Positions 7,710 to 16,430 of a DNA stretch of 29,456 nucleotides are shown here, piece by piece. The DNA lies in NCBI GenBank assembly GCA_023132075.1, contig JAGLYT010000002.1, positions 1 through 29,456 on the forward strand. Direction: 5' to 3'. The first letter of the stretch is position 1. Every line of letters begins with the position of its first letter. The stretch is from a bacterium (GTDB lineage: Bacteria > CBDUZB01 > JAGLHV01). The position numbers and the translations under genes are program-made. The notes under the pieces were generated by a model that saw only the letters and a list, made by a program, of their open reading frames with translations, searched no databases and had not been told where the DNA came from.

Positions 7710-9878
7710 TTATTTTCCTCCTTTTTCAATTGTTTTTTTTAAAGTATCCAAATGTATTTTAGCGTCGGTAAAATTCGGATCAATCTTTAAAGTTTCTTGC
7801 CAGCAATTAATAGCTTTTTGGTTCTTTTTTTCTAAGGCATACATAATCCCTAAATTAAAGTGGGTGAGAGCCACCCGCGGATTTATATTTAATGAGTTCT
7901 CAAGAGTACTGATGGCTAATTTAGTATTTCCTTGTAAGTAATAGGTAGAACCCATATTAGTATAGGGTTCTATAAAATAAGGATCCAGCATAATTGCTTT
8001 TTGGAAATTAATTATAGCGGGATTAAAAAACTGTTCGTTTAGTTTTCCTAAATAGACATAAGTTACCCCCAGGCCGTTGTATCCCAGGGCATCCTGGGGG
8101 ATAAGTTTAATGTATTTTTTGTATTCTGTAATTGCTTGATTTAAAATTAATCTTTTTTCTTTATTATCACGGGTAAACAATGCTTTATCCTGGTAAGCTT
8201 TAGCAAAATTTTGGTGATAGATAGCTTGATAAGGATTTAATTGAACGGCCTTTTTATATTTTTCAATTGCCCGGTCATATATTTTTTTAGTGGAGAGAAA
8301 CATCCCGCTTTTAAAATAACGGTCAGCTTGATAAATTCTAAAAGCAAATAAGATAAGTATAAGGGTAGTAATACAAGTTACAGAATAGAGCGGATACTTA
8401 ACGGCTTTCAGATTTAAAAGGTAAGGCAATTTAATTCTAATAAGAGAAAACATAGGAGGTTCTTCATTTTGAGTAACGGGGTGAATAGATGTTTCTTTTT
8501 CAATAATAGAAATGAAACTGACTAATAACCAAAAAATGACCGATGTTGTTAAAATACTAAAACTAAATTGATTCTGGATTAAAAGAGCCGCAGCGGAACT
8601 CATTAGTCCGGCAGTTAAAAGTTTTATTTCTAAACCTGTATAGTACAAGCGACCGGGTTTTTGGTCACTATTTTTTACTGAATAGGTTAAGGATAAGTCT
8701 TTTTTGTTGATAATTTTTATTCCTGTTTTGAAAAAGGTAAACAACAAAAAGAGATATATTATTAATCCGATAATCCCTCTGGTGACAATGATTTGTAAAA
8801 ATTCGTTATGGGCATAACCGGCATTAACATTTCTTCGGGAAAATGTTTCATAGGCAGGAGACATATAGCGGCGAAAGTTTATGCCGAATGTGTCTTGCCC
8901 CATGCCCAAAATGGGGTTATTTTTAATCATTTTTAAACAACTTTTCCATCCGCTTAAGCGGGAAGCTATATCTCGTTCTTTTAGATTGGTGATGGAGTTA
9001 ATTCGTTCAATAACGGGAGAAAAAATATTTGAATGAAGATTTTTTCGGGGAGTTAATTTATAAAAAGATAAAAATACGATAATAAATAAAATAATAATTC
9101 CTGTTAAGTACAAAATTTTTTTAGGGACATAAAATAAAATGATTTTTCTGGTTAGGATTATCCACAATAAAATTGATCCGCTTAATCCCAACCATGCCGC
9201 ACGTGAATAAGTAAAGATAAGACAGGTAAAAAATAAGAGCAGAAGCAAAAGATAATATATTTTTACTTTTTTAATTATTCTGCTTAAGGTAAGAGGGACG
9301 AGCATAATCAGGTAAGCACCCAGAAAATTAGGATTACCTAAAGTTGAACAAACCCTTTCTTGGGGAGAAAAAGACCATTTAACGAAATCCAGGCCAAAAT
9401 GTTGAAATATTCCATATAAGGAAACCAATGCTCCGCCAATAAAAAGGAAAGAAATTATTTTTTCTATTTTATGAAATGATAAGTTGTTTATTACTAAAAA
9501 GTATAGGAATATACAACCGCTTATACAGATAAACCCTTCAAAATAAAACAGGTACATTCCCCATAGACTGATATAAATATTGGTAGAATATAATACAGCA
9601 GCAAGAATACTTATAAAATAAACGAGAATAGCGATATTTAGGGGCTTTTTTAAAGATATAATGGGGAGAATAATGGTAGCTGTTTCGGTTGTTTTTATTA
9701 ACCATGTCGTACCTAAAATTAAAAGAAAGCAAATAAACAAACAGGCTTTAGGTAGAGAGAAAACGTCATTTAAATAGGGGTTAAATACCAAGGGAAGAAA
9801 AAAAACAAGACCGATTAGCCCTTTTTCTATGATTTGGTCACAAATATCTAAATTTTTTTTATTTAACATAAATGTCAA
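7710..9878 (-). CDS. O-antigen ligase-like membrane protein with C-terminal TPRs
   Basis: The product has 722 residues. Its first two thirds hold about 12 hydrophobic segments with O-antigen ligase/polymerase (Wzy_C) signatures: STLGNPNFLGAYLIMLVPL and TYSRAAWLGLSG in the first half, and a long extracytoplasmic stretch with GMGQDTFGINFRR and GYAHNEFLQIIVTRGIIGL. Residues about 530-715 form TPR repeats (YDRAIEKYKKAVQLNP, INFQKAIMLDPYFIEPYTNM, AINCWQETLKIDPNF). The family transfers polysaccharide to lipid A or to protein. The ligase-TPR fusion is common in candidate phyla and in pilin or glycoprotein glycosylation, so a role in modifying the neighbouring surface proteins is possible but only inferred. 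The start ATG at 9878 lacks an obvious binding site; ATG at codon 4 is an alternative. Confidence 0.85.
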   Translation of the reverse strand: MTFMLNKKNLDICDQIIEKGLIGLVFFLPLVFNPYLNDVFSLPKACLFICFLLILGTTWLIKTTETATIILPIISLKKPLNIAILVYFISILAAVLYSTNIYISLWGMYLFYFEGFICISGCIFLYFLVINNLSFHKIEKIISFLFIGGALVSLYGIFQHFGLDFVKWSFSPQERVCSTLGNPNFLGAYLIMLVPLTLSRIIKKVKIYYLLLLLLFFTCLIFTYSRAAWLGLSGSILLWIILTRKIILFYVPKKILYLTGIIILFIIVFLSFYKLTPRKNLHSNIFSPVIERINSITNLKERDIASRLSGWKSCLKMIKNNPILGMGQDTFGINFRRYMSPAYETFSRRNVNAGYAHNEFLQIIVTRGIIGLIIYLFLLFTFFKTGIKIINKKDLSLTYSVKNSDQKPGRLYYTGLEIKLLTAGLMSSAAALLIQNQFSFSILTTSVIFWLLVSFISIIEKETSIHPVTQNEEPPMFSLIRIKLPYLLNLKAVKYPLYSVTCITTLILILFAFRIYQADRYFKSGMFLSTKKIYDRAIEKYKKAVQLNPYQAIYHQNFAKAYQDKALFTRDNKEKRLILNQAITEYKKYIKLIPQDALGYNGLGVTYVYLGKLNEQFFNPAIINFQKAIMLDPYFIEPYTNMGSTYYLQGNTKLAISTLENSLNINPRVALTHFNLGIMYALEKKNQKAINCWQETLKIDPNFTDAKIHLDTLKKTIEKGGK

Positions 9879-9933
9879 CTTGGGTAAAAAATTGGCAAAA
9901 TTATTCTTTCTTTAAAAAGAGTTTAACAAAATT

Positions 9934-11442
9934 CTATTTTGTTTTCAAGGATATTATAGTAATATCATCGTTTTGTTCGGCACCGGCGGTAAAAATTTCT
10001 ATTTCTTTTTTAATTTTTGTAATAATAGTTTCAGCATTATCATCTTTACAATTTAAAGCTGCTTTTTCCAAACGGGTTTCACCGAATTCTTCTTGTTTTC
10101 TATTCATTGCTTCTGTTATTCCATCGGTATAAAAAATTAGTAAAGAACCCTTATCTAGAGAAAGAGTTTCTTGTTTTATGTGTTGATTGAAGAGTGTTTT
10201 ATCTGCCATCCCCAAAGCTATGCCACTGGATTTAGTCCAGGATGGCTTGTTTTTGTGGATAAATAATAATGGATTATGTCCGGCACTGGCATATTGGAGT
10301 GTTTGGTTTTCTGTATCCAAAATAGCAAAAAGCATGGTTACAAAAAGTCCTTTTTTTATATCGCGGCAGACTAAAACATTGGTTTTGGCTAAAACTTCTG
10401 CCGGTTGGCTGTTTTCTGTTATTTGAGAACGGAATATACTGCGGGTAAGAGCCATTCCCAAAGAACCAGGAATTCCTTTTCCGGAAACGTCAGCAATGAC
10501 AATGCCCAGTTTTTTCGGGGTTATCCAGAAAAAATCATAATAATCACCCCCGACTTCTTTTGCTGCCTTATAAAAAGTGCTGACAGTAAAAGCTGGAATT
10601 TGAGGACATTTTTTGGGAAGAAGGGATTGTTGAATTTGTTGGGCAATTTGTAATTCTTTTTTTAAGCGTTCGCTTTCGATAAGTCTTATCTGTGCGTTTT
10701 TTAGTTTTTCGGTCATTTGATTAAAAGTTTCAGCGAGTTGTCCGATTTCATCCTTGGTTGGTATTATGATTTTGTGGTCCAGATTGCCGCTTCCGATTAT
10801 TTGTACCCCTTTAGTAAGAATTCCCACCGGTTTAGTAATAAAAGAAACCATTATCCATGAAAGGATTAATCCTAAAATAAACACAAAAATCGTAATGGCA
10901 AAAATAAGATTTTTTACTTGTTTTATGGCTGTGGCAATTTCTTTTCCCGAAAATCCTAAACGGATAGTGCCTAATTTAGTTCCATTGCTTAAAATAGGTA
11001 CGGCAATATCATAATAATCCTCCATAGAGGGATCAACGTTATGTTGAATAAGGGTTCCTTTTTCTAATTCGACTGCTTTTTGCCAAAAAGAGTCCTTAAA
11101 AGTTGTTCCTTTGATTATCCGGTGGTCGGAATGAGAGATGATTTTACCTGTTTTATCCAGTATCATTGCATATAATATGGATTTGTCCTCTGCAATTTTA
11201 TCCATATAAATACCCAACAATAATTCGTCTCCGCTTAATAAAGCTTCCCCGCTTGTTGCCGCCAGGTTTGAACCTAATGCTTCCCCTTTTTTCTGCATCT
11301 GGAGAATCAATGGTTTTTTCATTTCATTGGAAATAATCAATCCAACACTTAACATTGTTATGCAAATTAATCCGCTGATTATTAAACTAAATTTTTTTCT
11401 TAAACTTGTTTTTCTTTTCTTGTTTTTCATATTTATTTTCAC
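9934..11442 (-). CDS. Cache-HAMP-SpoIIE/PP2C-type phosphatase
   Basis: The product has 502 residues. There is a membrane segment at about 18-38, a periplasmic single-Cache-like sensor at about 40-175 (YAMILDKTGKIISHSD, YDIAVPILSNGTKLGTIRLG), a second membrane segment at 178-200, HAMP at 201-255, a coiled connector (ELQIAQQIQQSLLP) and a PPM-type Ser/Thr phosphatase of the RsbU/SpoIIE family. Metal-binding acidic motifs are intact: GGDYYDFF (298-305), DVSGKG (319-324) and NDDIT near the end. Such enzymes dephosphorylate anti-sigma-factor antagonists; no partner is in the window. The start is GTG 11442; ATG 11430 is possible. It starts 11 nt after the propeller-OmpA gene, so it is in the same operon. 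Its sensor resembles that of the receptor at 26550. Confidence 0.92.
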   Translation of the reverse strand: MKINMKNKKRKTSLRKKFSLIISGLICITMLSVGLIISNEMKKPLILQMQKKGEALGSNLAATSGEALLSGDELLLGIYMDKIAEDKSILYAMILDKTGKIISHSDHRIIKGTTFKDSFWQKAVELEKGTLIQHNVDPSMEDYYDIAVPILSNGTKLGTIRLGFSGKEIATAIKQVKNLIFAITIFVFILGLILSWIMVSFITKPVGILTKGVQIIGSGNLDHKIIIPTKDEIGQLAETFNQMTEKLKNAQIRLIESERLKKELQIAQQIQQSLLPKKCPQIPAFTVSTFYKAAKEVGGDYYDFFWITPKKLGIVIADVSGKGIPGSLGMALTRSIFRSQITENSQPAEVLAKTNVLVCRDIKKGLFVTMLFAILDTENQTLQYASAGHNPLLFIHKNKPSWTKSSGIALGMADKTLFNQHIKQETLSLDKGSLLIFYTDGITEAMNRKQEEFGETRLEKAALNCKDDNAETIITKIKKEIEIFTAGAEQNDDITIISLKTK

Positions 11443-11453
11443 AATCTCACAAT

Positions 11454-13454
11454 TTATTTTTTAGTTGTAATCTCAATTTCTACCCTTCGATTTTTAGCTC
11501 GCCCTTTTGTTGTCGTATTAGAAGTTTTAGGCCTTGTTTCTCCGTAACCTTTTACTGAAAAAGATTCCGCGGATAAAGTACTATTTCTTATTAAAGACTC
11601 AAAAACACTGTGTGCACGGGCTTCTGAAAGTTTTAAATTTGAAGAATAAAGACATTTTTGTATGGGAACATTGTCAGTATGTCCGTTTATCTTTATTTCC
11701 AGATGGGAATATTTTTCCGGGGAGTATCTTTTTAAGAAATTAGCAACCGTATTAATTATTTCTTCCCCTCCCTCTTTTATTTGTGCGCTTCCGGAGTCAA
11801 AAAGCAACGTTTCCTGAAGGGTAAGCCGGGTGGTATAATCTTCTTTTTTCTTTTTTGTAGAAGGAATGCTTTCTACTATGATTGTAGGAGCAGCTTTGGC
11901 TTTTGCATGGATAATGCTTTTTGTTGTCACTGTTCGGTCAAGCCAATCAGTTAAGGCTGCGGTAATAATGTTTTTTCCTTCTTCTAAATTGATTAAAGCT
12001 GTGAACGTTTGATTGGTCGGATTTAAGGTAGCTAATAAATTACCCGGTTGAACGATGATTTGTTTAATTTTGGTCTTATTGTATTTACCGGAAATGTTTT
12101 GCAGTCCTATATTCAAAGAGGCAGCAGGGTCGGAGTCAATGGTGATTTTCGGGACAATTGTGTCTATTTTGATAGTAGCTAAAGATGAGTTACTGTTTTT
12201 TTCTGTGTCTTCAGCAGTTAAACGGATATTGTAGGTGTCGCTTAAACAGGGTAAATTTCTCATTTGCCAGTCAATCTGAAAATGTTTGTTTCTTTTGGTA
12301 GGGGTGACGGTTATATCTTCGTTAATCCACACGTCCGGAAAAGATGCTGTGCTGTATTCTATTGTTGTCTGTTTAATTTTTTGATTGCTGGAAATTAAAC
12401 AATCTATTTTTAAGGGGGAAGAGATTTTTAATTTTGTAAGGTAACTGTTTTCCAAATGAATTTCTACTTGAGGAATTTGTTTGTTATATCGGCGAATTCC
12501 TTCATCCGTGCCAAACCAGACAAAGTTTCCGTCTACCAGTATTACACCTATCGATAGACCATTTTTTGAAGAAAATGTTTTCCATTTTTTAGCATCCAGA
12601 TTAAGAAGGCTTATTCCATCAAAGGTTCCTATCCATATATATTTTCCATCATTGGCAATTGATTGGACAAAGTTATCACACAATCCGTTAGAAGTTGTAT
12701 AGTTTTTCCATTTTTGAGAAGATTTACTAAAGCGTCGTATTCCGCCCCCATTAGTTCCGCACCAAATAAAACCTTTTTCTACGGCTAATACTATATTACT
12801 ATAAAGAGTACTCGATGGGGTTTGGATTTCCCATTTGCCCGTATGGAGATTGAAAATATTAATTACTGCCCCAACAGTGCCTACCAGAAGGTTAGATCCG
12901 TCCCGGATTAAAGTTTTAATTCTATTATCAAAAAGACCGTCTTTAGTGGTGTAAACCGCACCGAAATTGTTATTTGTCGTATTGAAAGATGTCAAACCTA
13001 TTTCCGTGCCTATCCAGAGATCATTTTCAATATTGAGAAGTGTATTTACCTGATTACTGGGCAGGCCATCTTTAACCGTATAGTTAGTCCATAACTTTTT
13101 CTTTTTATTGAACCGGGTTAATCCTTTTTTTGTGCCGAACCATATGTCAGTATTTTTTACAAGAATGGTATTGATATAATTGTCGGCAAGGCCGTTATGG
13201 GTAGTATAATTAGTCCAACGATTTTTTTTAGGGTTGAAATGACTGACCCCGTTATAGGTTCCAATCCATAAAGTATCTTTATCCATAGCTATGCAATTAA
13301 CCGAATCGTCTATTAAGCCGCAAGTTGACTTGTTGTAAAAGGTCCATTCCTTGGGTTTATTGCCTTTTGCTGTTTTTGCTATACCTTTTTCATGATAAAA
13401 TAAAAGACAACCTCCGATGATGAACAATGTAAGAAAAATATTTTTCTTTGACAT
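11454..13454 (-). CDS. Regulator-propeller / OmpA fusion envelope protein
   Basis: The product has 666 residues and starts at ATG 13454 with GGAGG 8 nt upstream. After a signal peptide (NIFLTLFIIGGCLLFYH) residues about 35-335 hold seven or so Reg_prop-type blades, each with a WIGT/WFGT and GL-N pattern (DTLWIGTYNGVSHFNPKK, IWFGTKKGLTRFNKKK, IWIGTFDGISLLN). In known proteins these blades form the sensor of hybrid two-component systems. An Ig-like region (about 340-520) follows. The last 120 residues are an OmpA-like peptidoglycan-binding domain (LLFDSGSAQI, INGHTDNVP, LSEARAHSV, VKGYGETRP, NRRVEIEI). There is no kinase. A plausible role is a periplasmic sensor or scaffold anchored to peptidoglycan, but this is inference. 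Confidence 0.88.
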   Translation of the reverse strand: MSKKNIFLTLFIIGGCLLFYHEKGIAKTAKGNKPKEWTFYNKSTCGLIDDSVNCIAMDKDTLWIGTYNGVSHFNPKKNRWTNYTTHNGLADNYINTILVKNTDIWFGTKKGLTRFNKKKKLWTNYTVKDGLPSNQVNTLLNIENDLWIGTEIGLTSFNTTNNNFGAVYTTKDGLFDNRIKTLIRDGSNLLVGTVGAVINIFNLHTGKWEIQTPSSTLYSNIVLAVEKGFIWCGTNGGGIRRFSKSSQKWKNYTTSNGLCDNFVQSIANDGKYIWIGTFDGISLLNLDAKKWKTFSSKNGLSIGVILVDGNFVWFGTDEGIRRYNKQIPQVEIHLENSYLTKLKISSPLKIDCLISSNQKIKQTTIEYSTASFPDVWINEDITVTPTKRNKHFQIDWQMRNLPCLSDTYNIRLTAEDTEKNSNSSLATIKIDTIVPKITIDSDPAASLNIGLQNISGKYNKTKIKQIIVQPGNLLATLNPTNQTFTALINLEEGKNIITAALTDWLDRTVTTKSIIHAKAKAAPTIIVESIPSTKKKKEDYTTRLTLQETLLFDSGSAQIKEGGEEIINTVANFLKRYSPEKYSHLEIKINGHTDNVPIQKCLYSSNLKLSEARAHSVFESLIRNSTLSAESFSVKGYGETRPKTSNTTTKGRAKNRRVEIEITTKK

Positions 13455-13495
13455 AATTATTGCCTCCCGATTGTAGAGTAATAGTTTTTTTGAAA

Positions 13496-13508
13496 GTGAT
13501 TAAATCAC
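13496..13508. promoter_or_regulatory. Short dyad between two operon genes
   Basis: gtgattaaatcac is a perfect 13-base palindrome about 40 nt upstream of the propeller-OmpA start. It resembles half of a CRP/FNR-like site, but the spacing is odd. It may be an internal operator or chance. Confidence 0.25.
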
Positions 13509-13530
13509 AAGTATGCTATTGGTACATGTT

Positions 13531-15567
13531 TTATTTTAATTGCTCAAGTTTTTTTATTTTAGTCTTTGCTCTTTTTAAATATTTTAATGCTTTTTCATGA
13601 TGAGTTTGAATAAGTAATGCTTTTTCCCACATATTTACCGCTTCTTTTAAATCGTTTTCCCGGTAGTAAAAAATTCCTTGAGCCAGATATGCTTCCATGC
13701 AAATCTCTTTGATTTTATGGTTTTCGGGAATAATTATTAAAGCTTTTTCCCATAAAGTAATGGCTTCTAAATATTTTCCCGCATTATATTCGTTAACTCC
13801 TTGCTGGTAAAGTTTATTAGTTTTTTCGATAAATTCTTTTCTGGTTTGTCCAATAGCGATTTTAGCTTCGGTATGAGAAGGGATAATTTCAAGCAGTTTA
13901 GTCCACAGGATAACTGCCTGGTTAAATTCCCCTTTTTGATAAAGCAACCTGCCGTCTTGAAAAAGTTTATTGCCCAACTCTTTGAATAAGCGGGAGGCTT
14001 CTTTTTGTCCCGGATCTAAATTTAATGCCTGTTTCCATTTTTTTATTGCAGCAGAATAATTTTTCTTATGATAAAAATTTTGACCTTCTTTTATGTATTT
14101 TTGGATAATATCTTTTTTTACCGCTATTTTTTCTTCTTTTAATTTAACTAGTGCTTTTTGAATATTTTCTTCTACCAGAGGATAGTTGGGATAAACTTTT
14201 GAAATTTTTTCCCATTCCCTGATTGCCTGGGAATATTTTCCCAGTTGATAGGATTTTGTTCCCAGCTGGAGAGATTTCTCTAATTTTTGCCTCATCGTTT
14301 TAATAAAGGTTTTAGCCTGTATTTCTGCCGGGTTTATAATTAAAATATTCTGCCATACTTTTTCGGCTTTTCTCCATAAGTTTTTTTTGTAGAAAGAAGA
14401 AGCTTTGTCGTAAAGTGTTTTTGTCTCTATGGTGATTCTGGTCTTGATGGTTGTAACATATTTATGAGCTAATTCGTGATGGGGATCAACAGAGAAAATG
14501 TTGTTAAAGGTGCTAAGTGCTTCCGATAATCTTTTTTTCTGGTATAAATCTATTCCCTTCCGCAAATGAGTAGTAAAGAATTTTTTCTCTTTTTTACTGA
14601 ATATACGTTGGATTTTTACTTCCTGGCCAAATCTCATAGTAAAAGATAGTTGATGTGAACCGTATGTTTCTTCGATTCCGCTAATAGGGTAAGCGAAAGC
14701 ATAGTCTACTTGAAACATAGGGGAAACCCAACTCATTCCGCAGGTTAAATTTCTATATGACTGGTCACCAATACCAAAACCTCCTCTTACGCCCAGTAAT
14801 TTCTGAAGGAACCATTTTTCTCCTCCGCCATAGAATTTTAGGTTATTGTCTCTGTAATATACATCCAAGCCTGCATTGAAACTTTTCTGTTTATAAACAG
14901 AGCCCAGTTTAAAGCCCGCAGGGATTTCATCTTTTTCTTTAAGCCCCAAATCAGGTTGATTGATATCAGTTAAGATGAGGCCAAAAGAAAAAAAATCGTT
15001 TAAATTGTACAGGCCGCTAATATCCAGACTGTAATTATAAACAAAGGTTCCTTTGCTGAAAAGAGGATCTATTCTGGTATAATCGTCTTTCCCGAACTTT
15101 TTTGCCAAATATTTGAAGTTTATTCCTCCGGCAAAATAGTTTTTGTACAATTTTTTACCATAAGAAAGGATAATGGTATCTTCCTGATAAAAATCAGCCA
15201 GGATAAAATTTAACCACCCTATGCCAATTGTTCCCCATGATGAACGTTCATCGGTTTCCTTATTGCCGAATTCTAAAGGGTGAGCATAGAGACAGAGACT
15301 ATTGATTAAGTTGCTGTCATCGTCTAATCCCCAATGAATTTTTCCGCAACTGGTAGTGAGTTCTTTTCTATTTAATTGTGATAGTCCGGCAGGGTTATAA
15401 TAAAGGCTGTAAACATCGTCACAAACCGCAACAAAATTTTTTCCCCGGCCAATACAACGGGCTCCCGCTCCCATTTCTTCGAAATGAGCACAGAGATGTG
15501 AATTACAAAACAAACAAATAATGGCGATAATAAGAGTTGAATAATAATTAATTTCTATTTTTGTCAT
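13531..15567 (-). CDS. PorV/PorQ-like outer-membrane barrel fused to TPRs
   Basis: The product has 678 residues. Its ATG overlaps the stop of the MerR-type gene (ATGA), showing translational coupling. After a signal peptide (YYSTLIIAIICLFCNSHLCA) comes the PorV/PorQ/UPF0164 opening EEMGAGARCIGRGKNFVA with DDVYSLYYNPAGLSQL, then beta-strands typical of a 14-strand FadL-like barrel up to SHQLSFTMRFGQ (about 320). Residues about 340-675 are repeated TPR-type units of the form YQKGEFNQAVILWTKLLEI, unusually rich in the W of KAIxxWEKxLxIxP. PorV proteins act as outer-membrane chaperones in type IX secretion of Bacteroidota; here the TPR part would face the periplasm. The TPR half closely resembles the protein at 25269-26528. 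Confidence 0.87.
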   Translation of the reverse strand: MTKIEINYYSTLIIAIICLFCNSHLCAHFEEMGAGARCIGRGKNFVAVCDDVYSLYYNPAGLSQLNRKELTTSCGKIHWGLDDDSNLINSLCLYAHPLEFGNKETDERSSWGTIGIGWLNFILADFYQEDTIILSYGKKLYKNYFAGGINFKYLAKKFGKDDYTRIDPLFSKGTFVYNYSLDISGLYNLNDFFSFGLILTDINQPDLGLKEKDEIPAGFKLGSVYKQKSFNAGLDVYYRDNNLKFYGGGEKWFLQKLLGVRGGFGIGDQSYRNLTCGMSWVSPMFQVDYAFAYPISGIEETYGSHQLSFTMRFGQEVKIQRIFSKKEKKFFTTHLRKGIDLYQKKRLSEALSTFNNIFSVDPHHELAHKYVTTIKTRITIETKTLYDKASSFYKKNLWRKAEKVWQNILIINPAEIQAKTFIKTMRQKLEKSLQLGTKSYQLGKYSQAIREWEKISKVYPNYPLVEENIQKALVKLKEEKIAVKKDIIQKYIKEGQNFYHKKNYSAAIKKWKQALNLDPGQKEASRLFKELGNKLFQDGRLLYQKGEFNQAVILWTKLLEIIPSHTEAKIAIGQTRKEFIEKTNKLYQQGVNEYNAGKYLEAITLWEKALIIIPENHKIKEICMEAYLAQGIFYYRENDLKEAVNMWEKALLIQTHHEKALKYLKRAKTKIKKLEQLK

Positions 15568-15893
15568 TTTTCTTTTCTTTCCTTAAAAATTTGGACAGGC
15601 TCTTTTTTTATAGTATGGATTTTCGCTGTATTTTCGTCAAAGAGTTTTTTATTTAAAGAATTTTTAATTTCTACTAAGGAACGGCGTCTTTCAGAAGAGG
15701 GTTTGATCAGATGAATTATTTTTAAACTTGCTTGTCCATTATATAATCGATAACCGGAGGTGGTTTTTGCTGTTACTTTAAGTAAACCGATGTCTGTGTA
15801 ATATCTAATAGTGGAAACCGGTAGACCGGCTGTTTTTGCCAATTCTCCAATGGTTGAAAGTCCCAATTTTAAACGATCCTTTTTACTAAACAA
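15564..15893 (-). CDS. MerR-family transcription regulator, short form
   Basis: The product has 109 residues. The start is TTG 15893, supported by GGGAGG 8 nt upstream. Residues 10-65 form the MerR winged helix-turn-helix (STIGELAKTAGLPVSTIRYY, TDIGLLKVT, SGYRLYN). The usual dimerising coil is shortened and the effector domain is missing; the tail is basic (KEPVQIFKERKEK). It heads the minus-strand operon and overlaps the next gene by 4 nt. A strong dyad at 15913-15940 next to its own promoter suggests autoregulation. What it senses cannot be read from the sequence. Confidence 0.88.
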   Translation of the reverse strand: MFSKKDRLKLGLSTIGELAKTAGLPVSTIRYYTDIGLLKVTAKTTSGYRLYNGQASLKIIHLIKPSSERRRSLVEIKNSLNKKLFDENTAKIHTIKKEPVQIFKERKEK

Positions 15894-15912
15894 AGATTTT
15901 TCCTCCCAAACC

Positions 15913-15940
15913 GAAAGTGCACAGTATACTTCCTACTTTC
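15913..15940. promoter_or_regulatory. 28-bp dyad operator for the MerR-type gene
   Basis: The sequence is GAAAGT-N4-AGTATACT-N4-ACTTTC, an exact interrupted palindrome centred on GTATAC. It lies between the predicted -10 and the ribosome binding site of the MerR-type gene, covering the expected transcription start. MerR-family dimers bind dyads of this kind, so autoregulation is likely, although classical MerR sites sit between -35 and -10. Confidence 0.6.
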
Positions 15941-15946
15941 ATATAA

Positions 15947-15975
15947 AGCCTATCATAATTTTCGTTCTTTGTCAA
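15947..15975 (-). promoter_or_regulatory. Promoter of the MerR-type operon
   Basis: TTGACA (15975-15970), a 17-nt spacer and TAGGCT (15952-15947) point at the MerR-type gene. A second TTGACA lies 10 nt upstream (15985-15980), at the edge of the putative insertion-element end. Confidence 0.5.
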
Positions 15976-16001
15976 GTTTTGTCAAGATTGAGGGTGGGAA
16001 T

Positions 16002-16333
16002 GAGATACCCCCTGGTAAATAAACAACATATTATGTATAAGAAAAAGAATGGTGTGAGATAGAAAAGATTTTATGGCAAAGCAATTGTATTTTAACTTAG
16101 GACGCATAAACATAAGCACTTATAAGTATAAAGAAAATAAAACACCCTGGCAATTGGCCTGTGAAAAGGTAAAAAACATTGATATCAGTGACTTTCCTCT
16201 GCTTCCAGTGGCTTTGCCACCAGGCGAGCGTGCCCAGGCGGGTAAGGGTTGCTATGATTTCACCAGTTGCCTTAAATGCTTTGCTTAAAGAAAGAACTAA
16301 ACAAATTTATTAGGGGGTGTCACATGTCTTGAC
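16002..16333. mobile_element. Probable decayed insertion-sequence remnant
   Basis: Imperfect inverted ends can be aligned: GATACCCCCTggTAAAT at 16004-16020 and, on the other strand at 16301-16333, GTCAAGACATGTGACACCCCC followed by TaaTAAAT. The left end is also preceded by GTCAAGA (15981-15987). Between them is the small frame at 16073. No complete transposase is present. Confidence 0.35.
16073..16288 (+). pseudogene. Possible transposase/integrase C-terminal fragment
   Basis: The 71-codon frame reads GRINISTYKYKENKTPWQLA and then KVKNIDISDFPLLPV. This resembles the tail of rve/DDE integrase-type transposases, where KTPWQ-like and LPPV-like motifs follow the catalytic core; the DDE residues themselves are absent. 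The second half (about 16200-16260) is more GC-rich and unlike its surroundings. There is no convincing ribosome binding site. With the inverted ends nearby, a dead insertion-sequence remnant is the best reading, but a chance frame cannot be excluded. Confidence 0.35.
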
Positions 16334-16360
16334 TAATCCCTTTATTCACAACTTTTATTC

Positions 16361-16388
16361 TTGACAAATGGAAATCTTGTGTTATACT
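16361..16388 (+). promoter_or_regulatory. Promoter of the plus-strand riboswitch
   Basis: TTGACA (16361-16366), a 16-nt spacer and TATACT (16383-16388) are close to the sigma70 consensus. Transcription would begin near 16395, about 35 nt before the aptamer. Confidence 0.75.
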
Positions 16389-16430
16389 TATAGTGTTGGA
16401 TGATGGGTGTTGCAGGGGGCTTAGAATAGT

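Noticed and set aside
13496-13508. CRP/FNR binding site
   Set aside because: The spacing between the half-sites does not fit either consensus; kept only as a weak dyad.
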